From positions 744,001 through 808,000 of the forward strand of contig JBPWQW010000001.1 in NCBI GenBank assembly GCA_051814705.1: a DNA stretch of 64,000 nt, written 5' to 3'. Shown piece by piece: positions 55,788-63,700 of this stretch. The first letter of the stretch is position 1, and each line of letters opens with the position of its first letter. The stretch is from Geojedonia sp051814705 (lineage in GTDB: Bacteria; Bacteroidota; Bacteroidia; Flavobacteriales; Flavobacteriaceae). A program made the translations under genes and the position numbers. The notes under the pieces were generated by a model, which saw only the letters and a list, made by a program, of their open reading frames with translations, had not been told where the DNA came from and searched no databases.

Positions 55788-55851
55788 CAAAAATTTATGC
55801 AGATTGCCAGTAAAATATTAAGTTTACAGGCTGTTAAACTTTTGTTATAGA

Positions 55852-56703
55852 GTGAATATTTATTATAAAAAAAAAGACTTGAATCTCTTTATAGAGAGCT
55901 TAAAATCACTTAAGCTTTCGATAGGGTTGGTGCCGACTATGGGTGCATTGCACCTGGGCCATTTATCAATAGTTAAAAGAGCCTTGAAAGAAAATGACAA
56001 GGTCATTGTAAGCATTTTCGTAAACCCTACACAATTTGACAATAAAGAGGATCTTGAAAAATATCCCAGATCTTTAGAAATGGATATTGAAATGTTAAAG
56101 ACGGAAAACAATGATGATATTATAATTTACGCCCCGAATGTTAATGATGTTTATGGAGTAAATGTTAACGCGACAGATTTTTATTTTGATGGATTGGAAG
56201 ACGTCATGGAGGGAAAATTTAGGCTTGGACATTTTGACGGTGTTGGAACTATTGTAAAGCAATTGTTCGAAATCGTGAAACCCCACAACGCTTATTTTGG
56301 CGAAAAAGATTTTCAACAATTGATGATCATTAAAAAATTGGTTGAAAAATACAAACTCCCAGTTCATATAATTGGTTGTGAAATTTATAGAGAGCAAGAT
56401 GGCCTGGCTATGAGTTCACGCAATATGCGTTTAAAGCCAGAATACAGAAACGCAGCGCCTTTTATTTTTCAAACATTAAAAATCGCCAAAGAGAAATTCG
56501 CAACAAATAGCTCCAATAAAGTTGTCGATTGGGTCGAAAAGCAGTTTGCTAAACATAGCTTATTACGTTTGGAGTATTTTACAATTGCTGAAATCTCTAC
56601 ACTTAATACCTTCAAACGAAAATCCAATAAAAAAACGTACAGAGCTTTTATTGCAGTGTTTGCAGATGACATAAGACTGATAGACAATATCGCTCTAAAT
56701 TAA
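55852..56703 (+). CDS. panC: pantothenate synthetase
   Basis: A 283-residue enzyme joining pantoate and beta-alanine with ATP to form pantothenate. Visible are the HIGH-type nucleotide loop VPTMGALHLGHLSIVKRAL (residues 24-42), VSIFVNPTQFDNKEDLEKYPR, LGHFDGVGTIVKQLFEIVKPHNAYFGEKDFQQ and DGLAMSSRNMRL (KMSKS-equivalent). The likely start is GTG at 55852; no in-frame ATG precedes the first motif. The gene for the beta-alanine-producing partner PanD, expected downstream, is not there. Confidence 0.96.
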   Translation: MNIYYKKKDLNLFIESLKSLKLSIGLVPTMGALHLGHLSIVKRALKENDKVIVSIFVNPTQFDNKEDLEKYPRSLEMDIEMLKTENNDDIIIYAPNVNDVYGVNVNATDFYFDGLEDVMEGKFRLGHFDGVGTIVKQLFEIVKPHNAYFGEKDFQQLMIIKKLVEKYKLPVHIIGCEIYREQDGLAMSSRNMRLKPEYRNAAPFIFQTLKIAKEKFATNSSNKVVDWVEKQFAKHSLLRLEYFTIAEISTLNTFKRKSNKKTYRAFIAVFADDIRLIDNIALN

Positions 56704-56825
56704 TTACTTTTACATTTGAAAATTCATATTGTAAAACGGATAATGTTAAGATAGTTTTAAACCCTCTTTAATAGTTCTATTTACAGACAATCACCCTTTT
56801 AAAATCGAGATTTTTGAATAAGAAA

Positions 56826-57767
56826 ATGAAAACCATACTTAAAATAACCTTACCATTGGTATTAGGACTAATTTTAGTTGGGTATTCCTTGTCCAAGATT
56901 TCGTTTCATGATTTGCTGCAATATTTTAAAAATGCCAATTATTTTTATATAGGTTTAGGATTATTTTTTGGGCTGTTGAGTCATTTATCACGTGCTTATC
57001 GTTGGAAATTTATGATAGAACCCATGGGTTATACTTTAAGGCTACCAAATAGTATCATGGCAGTCTTTGCGGCCTATTTGGTTAATTACACCATACCTAG
57101 AGCAGGGGAAATTGCTCGTGGTACGATACTCACCAACTATGAGGGCGTACCATTTGAAAAAGGCCTAGGCACTATTGTTGCTGAACGCATTGCAGATATG
57201 TTGGTTATGGTTTTAATCATAACCATTACCTTATTTTTGGAATTTGAATTTATTTACGAATTTTTTTCTGCACGGTTTAACCCTCTCAAAATAGTGTTAG
57301 GAGGCATTACTTTACTAGGCATTGGGATCCTGTTTTTAATTCTTATTAAACGCAGCACATCAATTTTTGCAATTAAAGTAAAAACATTTGTAAAAGGTTT
57401 GATTGAGGGCGCCATGAGTATTTTTAAGATGAAAAATAAATGGGCTTATATTTTTCATACGCTTTTTATTTGGGCCATGTATGTGTTAATGTTTTATGTC
57501 ACAACTTTTGCTTTAGAAGAGACTACAAATTTACCCCTCTCAGCCATTTTATTGGGGTTCATTTCAGCTAGTTTTAGCATTGCAGCTACCAATGGAGGGA
57601 TTGGTTCATATCCCGTAGCAGTTTATATTGCTTTTTCGATGTTTTCAATAGCAAAAGAACCAAGCATTGCATTTGGATGGATCATGTGGTCATCACAAAC
57701 CATAATGATAATTGTTTTAGGGGGGCTATCCTTAATTTATCTCCCTATTTATAATAGAAGAAAATAA
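56826..57767 (+). CDS. flippase-like/lysylphosphatidylglycerol synthase-type membrane protein
   Basis: A 313-residue polytopic protein with about eight transmembrane helices and UPF0104/LPG_synthase_TM signatures: SHLSRAYRWKFMIEPMGY, YLVNYTIPRAGEIARGTILTNYEGVPFEKGLGTIVAERIADMLV, and FSIAATNGGIGSYPVAVYIAF. Related proteins flip or modify lipids, but without the C-terminal acyltransferase domain of MprF the substrate is unknown. The ATG is preferred; a TTG four codons upstream is possible. In this lineage it usually follows panC-panD. Confidence 0.88.
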   Translation: MKTILKITLPLVLGLILVGYSLSKISFHDLLQYFKNANYFYIGLGLFFGLLSHLSRAYRWKFMIEPMGYTLRLPNSIMAVFAAYLVNYTIPRAGEIARGTILTNYEGVPFEKGLGTIVAERIADMLVMVLIITITLFLEFEFIYEFFSARFNPLKIVLGGITLLGIGILFLILIKRSTSIFAIKVKTFVKGLIEGAMSIFKMKNKWAYIFHTLFIWAMYVLMFYVTTFALEETTNLPLSAILLGFISASFSIAATNGGIGSYPVAVYIAFSMFSIAKEPSIAFGWIMWSSQTIMIIVLGGLSLIYLPIYNRRK

Positions 57768-57805
57768 TTTTTTACCTTGCCATAACAATATTTAATCAGC
57801 CAATC

Positions 57806-58954
57806 ATGAACAAAATCATTTTATGTCTAATATTGACTTTTGCCACCTACTCTATACATTCTCAGGCGATTTATGAAACCATCCATTCAAACAAACTCAA
57901 CGAAGATCGCCAGTTGAAGATATTGTTACCACGAGGGTATGATGACGCAAAACCTAAAAAATATCCTCTTATTATTGTGCTTGATGGAGATTATCTATTT
58001 GAAGCTGTAGCAGGAAATGTTGATTATTATTCCTTCTGGGAAGACATGCCAGAAGCCATTGTGGTGGGCGTTAAACAAGAAGATAAGCGTCATGATGATA
58101 GCCTGTATTCTGAACAAAATTCTTTACCAATAGAAAAAGGAGCGGCTTTTTTTGAGTTTATAGGCATGGAACTGATTCCTTATCTAAACAACAACTTTAA
58201 AACCGAAAACTTTAGGGTGGCTGTAGGTCATGGTGAAACTGCAAATTTTATTGACTATTACTTGTTAAAGGACATTCCGCTTTTTCAAGCTTATATAAGT
58301 ATTAGCCCAGATTTAGCCCCAAAAATGAGCCAATATCTTACCGACCGATTTAAAACAATTCAAGCTAAGGTATTTTACTATTTAGCAACTTCTACTAATG
58401 ATGTGCCTTCAATTCAAGAAGGAGCAGAAAACTTAAACAAAAACATTGCAGCTTTAGACAACAAAAACCTGCTTTATAATTTCGATAATTTCGACGGGCC
58501 TTCCCATTATTCTCTTCCGGCACATGCCATTCCAAAAGCCTTGGAAAGTATCTTTTTTGTGTTTCAGCCAATCAGTAAAAAAGAATACAACGAGTCCCTT
58601 CTAAAATTAGATACGTCACCTGTGGAGTATTTAACTGAAAAATATCAGATGATAAAAGATTTATTTGGAATAGAGAAGCAAATATTGATCAATGACTTTA
58701 AAGCTGTTGAAGCCGCCATTGAAAAAAAGGAGCAATTCAAATACTTTGAAGACTTAGGAAAACTCGCTAGAAAAGAATATCCAGAGACCTTATTGGGAAA
58801 TTACTATTTGGCGCGATATTATGAAGAAATTGGCGAGCCTAAAAAAGCAATGAAAATGTACCGGTCTGCTTATATCCTTGAAGAAATTGGAGGCATAACA
58901 AAGGATTTGATGCTGGAAAAAGCAGATGAAATTAAAGCCGATTTCGGATATTGA
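57806..58954 (+). CDS. esterase D-like alpha/beta-hydrolase-fold protein lacking the nucleophile Ser
   Basis: A 382-residue exported protein (signal MNKIILCLILTFATYSIHSQ). Residues about 25-260 have the esterase D-type fold: LKILLPRGYDDAKPKKYPLIIVLDGDYLFE, and a His-containing C-terminal element GPSHYSLPAHAIPKALESIF. The expected nucleophile elbow GxSxG reads GHGETANF, with Gly where Ser should be, so classical hydrolysis seems unlikely. Residues about 290-370 are a helical TPR-like region (GNYYLARYYEEIGEPKKAMKMYRSAY). The stop codon overlaps the radA start (ATGA), indicating coupling. Confidence 0.8.
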   Translation: MNKIILCLILTFATYSIHSQAIYETIHSNKLNEDRQLKILLPRGYDDAKPKKYPLIIVLDGDYLFEAVAGNVDYYSFWEDMPEAIVVGVKQEDKRHDDSLYSEQNSLPIEKGAAFFEFIGMELIPYLNNNFKTENFRVAVGHGETANFIDYYLLKDIPLFQAYISISPDLAPKMSQYLTDRFKTIQAKVFYYLATSTNDVPSIQEGAENLNKNIAALDNKNLLYNFDNFDGPSHYSLPAHAIPKALESIFFVFQPISKKEYNESLLKLDTSPVEYLTEKYQMIKDLFGIEKQILINDFKAVEAAIEKKEQFKYFEDLGKLARKEYPETLLGNYYLARYYEEIGEPKKAMKMYRSAYILEEIGGITKDLMLEKADEIKADFGY

Positions 58955-60312
58955 TGGCTAAAGTAAAAACAACATTTTTTTGTCAAAATTGTGGTAGCCA
59001 ATTTTCTAAATGGCAAGGGCAATGCACGTCCTGTAAAGAGTGGAACACCATAGTTGAAGAGGTTATCCAAACTCCTGAAAAAACGGATTGGAAATCACAA
59101 ACACGGTCTACAAAAAGAGTTTCAATGCCTTTAAAGATCAATGAAATCGACATATCCCAAGAAGCAAGATTAATTACACAAGACGAAGAATTTAATCGCG
59201 TTTTAGGCGGTGGATTGGTACCCGGGTCCTTAACGCTTTTAGGAGGAGAGCCAGGTATAGGTAAGAGTACATTGTTACTTCAAATCGCTTTAAAATTAGC
59301 CTATAAAACCTTATATGTTTCAGGAGAAGAAAGCCAGAAACAAATCAAGATGCGCGCCGAACGCATCCATCCAAAAAGTGAGAATTGCTACATTTTAACC
59401 GAAACCAAAACCCAAAACATCTTTAAACAGATTGAAGCACTGGAACCCGATATTGTGGTTGTCGATTCTATTCAAACCTTGCACAGCGATTATATCGAGT
59501 CGTCTTCAGGCAGTATTTCCCAAATTAAGGAATGTGCTACAGAACTCATCAAGTTTGCAAAAGAAACTGCCACCCCTGTTGTGTTAATCGGTCATATTAC
59601 CAAAGACGGGAGTATCGCAGGGCCAAAAATTTTAGAACATATGGTCGATACCGTCTTACAATTTGAAGGTGACCGTAATCATGTTTTCCGAATTTTAAGG
59701 GCTAATAAAAACCGCTTTGGGTCCACTAATGAATTGGGCATTTACGAAATGCAAGGATCTGGATTACGTGAGGTTTCTAATCCGTCTGAAGTATTGATTT
59801 CCAAAAAAGATGAGGAGTTATCTGGAAATGCTATAGCAGTGACCATGGAAGGAATCCGCCCTTTACTCATAGAAACACAAGCCTTGGTAAGCACCGCTGT
59901 TTACGGCACGCCGCAACGTAGCGCTACAGGATTTAATGCCAAGCGTTTGAATATGTTGTTGGCTGTATTAGAAAAGCGTGCGGGGTTTAGACTGGCAGCA
60001 AAAGACGTCTTTTTAAATATTACAGGTGGTATCTCGGTTGACGATCCAGCTATAGATTTGGCAGTAGTTGCTGCCATCTTATCCTCCAACGAGGATGTTG
60101 CTTTACAAAAAGATTTTTGTTTTGCTGCAGAGGTTGGACTTTCTGGAGAAATTCGCCCTGTACAACGGGTCGAGCAGCGTATTTTGGAAGCCGAAAAACT
60201 TGGATTCTCTACCATTTTTGTGTCTAAATACAATAAAATTGCATTGAAAAACACAGTAATAAAAATTCAATTGCTCTCGAAAATTGAAGATTTGGTTGGT
60301 CATATAGTATAA
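58954..60312 (+). CDS. radA: DNA repair protein RadA (Sms)
   Basis: A 452-residue branch-migration protein. It has an N-terminal zinc finger (FCQNCGSQFSKWQGQCTSC), a RecA-like ATPase core with Walker A GGEPGIGKSTLLLQIA (near residue 90), the RadA-specific KNRFG motif (ANKNRFGSTNELG, near 250), and a Lon-protease-like C-terminal domain (FLNITGGISVDDPAIDLAVVAAILSS). It processes recombination intermediates. The ATG overlaps the stop of the preceding gene. The tRNA-Thr gene follows. Confidence 0.97.
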   Translation: MAKVKTTFFCQNCGSQFSKWQGQCTSCKEWNTIVEEVIQTPEKTDWKSQTRSTKRVSMPLKINEIDISQEARLITQDEEFNRVLGGGLVPGSLTLLGGEPGIGKSTLLLQIALKLAYKTLYVSGEESQKQIKMRAERIHPKSENCYILTETKTQNIFKQIEALEPDIVVVDSIQTLHSDYIESSSGSISQIKECATELIKFAKETATPVVLIGHITKDGSIAGPKILEHMVDTVLQFEGDRNHVFRILRANKNRFGSTNELGIYEMQGSGLREVSNPSEVLISKKDEELSGNAIAVTMEGIRPLLIETQALVSTAVYGTPQRSATGFNAKRLNMLLAVLEKRAGFRLAAKDVFLNITGGISVDDPAIDLAVVAAILSSNEDVALQKDFCFAAEVGLSGEIRPVQRVEQRILEAEKLGFSTIFVSKYNKIALKNTVIKIQLLSKIEDLVGHIV

Positions 60313-60336
60313 AACGGTTAATATTTTTTCTTCCTT

Positions 60337-60408
60337 GCCTCTTTAGCTCAGTGGTAGAGCAGCTCATTCGTAACGAGCAGGTCGCGGGTTCAAGTCCCGT
60401 GAGAGGCT
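60337..60408 (+). tRNA. tRNA-Thr(CGU)
   Basis: A complete cloverleaf: acceptor GCCTCTT/GAGAGGC, D-arm GCTC/GAGC with loop AGTGGTA, anticodon loop TTCGTAA (anticodon CGT, codon ACG), variable AGGTC, and T-arm GCGGG/CCCGT with loop TTCAAGT. The CCA tail is not encoded. The anticodon stem GCTCA/CGAGC has an A-C mismatch at the pair closest to the loop (positions 31-39). Confidence 0.93.
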
Positions 60409-60416
60409 CAACTGTC

Positions 60417-60660
60417 ATTCCTGCCTTTTGACTTTGCTCAAAATAAACTACGGCAGGAATCTGTCAAATTGGAGTACCTATTCATGAGATTACTTCGTCT
60501 TTTTCCATCGCGCCATCTGGCACGTTCACTAAAAATGCATACCATGCATTTTTTTCACGCTCCGTCCCGCAATGACAATTCAGGCGCAATGACAGGCAGA
60601 ATATTGCATCGCTACTCTCCTCGTAATGACATTAAATTAATCAAAAACACTGCTTTCTAT
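60417..60660. repeat. composite dispersed-repeat region between tRNA-Thr and ileS
   Basis: No gene is credible in the 299-bp interval. It starts with ATTCCTGCC (60417-60425) pairing with GGCAGGAAT (60452-60460), then contains several copies of CGCAATGACA or CGTAATGACA-like words around 60570-60630, a signature I associate with non-coding repeats in flavobacterial genomes that give spurious PSRND-type translations. Confidence 0.65.
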
Positions 60661-60707
60661 TTACACAAAAATCATTAATTTCGCAGCTCGAAATGAAATT
60701 TGATATC

Positions 60708-63700
60708 ATGAGCATGAAATTTCCTGAATATAAAGGACTTGACTTACCAAAAGTTGCAGAAGAGATTCTCAACTATTGGCAGGAATACAACATCTTCGAA
60801 AAAAGCATCACCACTCGTGAGGGCCACGAACCTTATGTGTTTTATGAAGGACCACCATCAGCAAATGGACTTCCAGGAGTCCATCATGTTTTGGCCAGGA
60901 CCATTAAAGATATTTTTCCGCGTTATAAAACCATGAAAGGCTACCAAGTGAAGCGTAAAGCGGGATGGGATACTCATGGTCTGCCTATTGAATTGGGTGT
61001 AGAAAAAGAATTGGGCATTACCAAAGAAGATATAGGCAAAACCATTTCTGTTGAAGAGTATAACGCTGCATGCCGAAAAGCTGTAATGCGCTATACCGAT
61101 GTCTGGAATGACCTTACGCAAAAAATGGGGTATTGGGTAGATATGGACCATCCGTACATTACCTACGAACCTAAGTATATGGAGAGCGTTTGGTGGTTAC
61201 TAAAACAGATTTACAATAAAAATTTGATGTATAAGGGCTATACCATTCAGCCGTATTCACCAAAAGCAGGAACCGGATTAAGCTCTCATGAGCTTAACCA
61301 ACCCGGAACCTATCAAGATGTGACCGATACAACTGTAGTAGCTCAGTTTAAAACCAAACCTGAGTCGTTACCCAGTTTTTTACAAAACCTAGGAGACATC
61401 TACATTTTGGCTTGGACGACTACACCTTGGACTTTGCCTAGTAATACGGCATTGACCGTTGGATCAAAAATTGAGTATGTATTGGTAGAGACCTTTAATC
61501 AATATACATTTGAACCTACAAAAGTGATCCTAGCTAAAAAATTGGTAGGATATCAATTTTCAGGAAAGTTCAATCAAGTTGAAGATCAATCAGAATTATC
61601 TTCATACAAACCAGATGATAACCAGTCTAGTGGCAAGACAGGAAAGATCCCATTTTATATCGTTAAAGAATTCAAAGGAAAAGATTTAGTAGGGATCACT
61701 TACGAACAATTATTGCCTTATGCATTGCCAAACGACAATCCTGAACATGCTTTTAGAGTTATTTCTGGAGATTTTGTCACTACCGAAGATGGTACGGGAA
61801 TTGTGCATACAGCCCCAACTTTTGGAGCCGATGATGCCATGGTTGCTAAACAGGCAAGTCCTGAAGTACCGCCTATGTTGGTCAAAGACGAAAATGGAAA
61901 CTTAGTGCCACTGGTAGATTTGCAAGGACGTTTTAGACCTGAAATGAAAGAGTTTGCCGGCAAATATGTAAAAAACGAATATTACGATGATGGAGAAGCT
62001 CCAGAGCGTTCGGTAGATGTTGAACTGGCCATTAAGCTAAAAGAAGAAAACAAAGCCTTTAAGGTTGAAAAATATAAACACAGCTACCCAAATTGTTGGA
62101 GAACCGATAAACCCATTTTATACTATCCCCTAGATTCTTGGTTCATTAAAGTAACCGAAGTTCGGGACAGAATGCATGAACTCAATGAAACCATCAACTG
62201 GAAACCAAAAGCTACAGGAACAGGACGCTTTGGTAACTGGCTGGCCAATGCCAACGATTGGAACTTGTCACGTTCGCGCTTTTGGGGTATTCCATTGCCA
62301 ATATGGAGAACTGAAGATGGTAAGGAAGAAATTTGTATTGGCTCGGTTGAAGAACTGAAACATGAGATGCAACGAGCTGTTGAAGCAGGCTTGATGAAGG
62401 CCGATATCTTCGAAAATTTTGAGGTTGGTAACAACGCCGAAGATAATTATGCAAAAATCGACTTGCATAAAAATATTGTTGATGAGATTATCTTGGTTTC
62501 TGCTTCAGGACAACCCATGAAACGCGAAAGCGATTTAATTGACGTCTGGTTCGATTCAGGATCCATGCCTTATGCGCAATGGCATTATCCGTTTGAATTG
62601 CCTCCTAAATCCTCCAAAGGAGGACTTATACAAACTCCTGGTTATCAAACTGCAAGAAAATCGTCTTATCATTTAATAAATGAATTAAAGAAAGAGCGAT
62701 CTAAAAAACCAACAGAAGCAGAAAAAATACTTTGGGAATCATTAAGAGGAAAAAAGCTTGATGGATTTAAATTCAGAAGAGAACATATAATTGATAAATT
62801 TATTGTAGATTTTGTATGCTTATCACAACGGTTGGTGGTTGAGGTTGATGGCGGGTATCATGCTAAACCTGAAGTTATTGAAGCAGATAAATTAAGAACA
62901 GAAATTTTAGAAGCTTTAGATTATAAAGTTATCCGTTTTACAAATGAAGAGGTCATTGGAAAAATTGATTCTGTATTAGATAAAATTAGTGCTAAATTAA
63001 AAGTCCTTCCTAAGGGGAAGGATTTAGGATGGGCCTTTCCTGCCGATTTTATTGCCGAAGGCGTCGACCAAACACGCGGGTGGTTCTATACGCTCCATGC
63101 TATTGGGACTATGGTATTTGATACGGTGGCCTACAAAAATGTGGTGTCAAACGGTTTGGTGTTGGACAAAAACGGACAAAAAATGTCCAAACGTTTGGGC
63201 AATGCTGTTGATCCATTTGAAACCCTATCGACTTATGGAGCTGATGCTACACGTTGGTATATAATTAGTAATGCAAACCCTTGGGATAATTTAAAGTTTG
63301 ATGTTGAAGGTATTGAAGAAGTGAAACGCAAGTTTTTCGGCACTTTATATAATACCTATTCGTTCTTTACATTATATACCAATCTGGACAATTTTAGCTA
63401 TAAAGAAGCAGATATTCCATTAGAAGACCGCCCAGAAATAGACCGTTGGATCCTTTCGGAATTGCACACCTTGATTCAAAAAGTAGACGACTATTATGCC
63501 GATTATGAACCTACCAAAGCTGCTCGGGCTATTTCAGACTTTACTCAAGACTTTTTGAGCAATTGGTATGTGAGATTAAGTAGAAGACGTTTTTGGAAAG
63601 GCGATTACCAGCAAGATAAGATTTCAGCTTACCAAACTCTTTATACTTGTATGATAACTATTGCCAAATTGGGGGCTCCATTGGCACCTTTTTTTATGGA

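Larger units (their letters stand above)
62601..63032 (+). mobile_element. DUF559 endonuclease-like element inserted in ileS
   Basis: A 432-bp segment, exactly 144 codons, disrupts ileS without breaking the frame. It encodes a complete DUF559 domain: PTEAEKILWESLRGKKLDGF, then FRREHIIDKFIVDFVCLSQR, VVEVDGGYH (E and D of the PD-(D/E)XK site) and LRTEILEALDYKVIRFTNEEVIGKI. Its ends are imperfect inverted repeats: TCCTAAATCCT at 62603-62613 is found inverted at the right end (AGGATTTAGGA, 63019-63029), and GGACTT at 62622-62627 inverted as AAGTCC at 63001-63006. No in-frame ATG exists inside it, so it is made only as part of IleRS. Confidence 0.85.

Noticed and set aside
60469..60678. Small protein encoded between tRNA-Thr and ileS
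   Set aside because: The translation is rich in PSRND-like strings that come from a non-coding repeat, and it has no recognisable domain or start context.
62601..63032. The ileS insert as an intein
   Set aside because: There are no N- or C-terminal splicing blocks (no Cys/Ser at the left border, no His-Asn before the right border), and the domain is DUF559 rather than a LAGLIDADG or HNH homing type.
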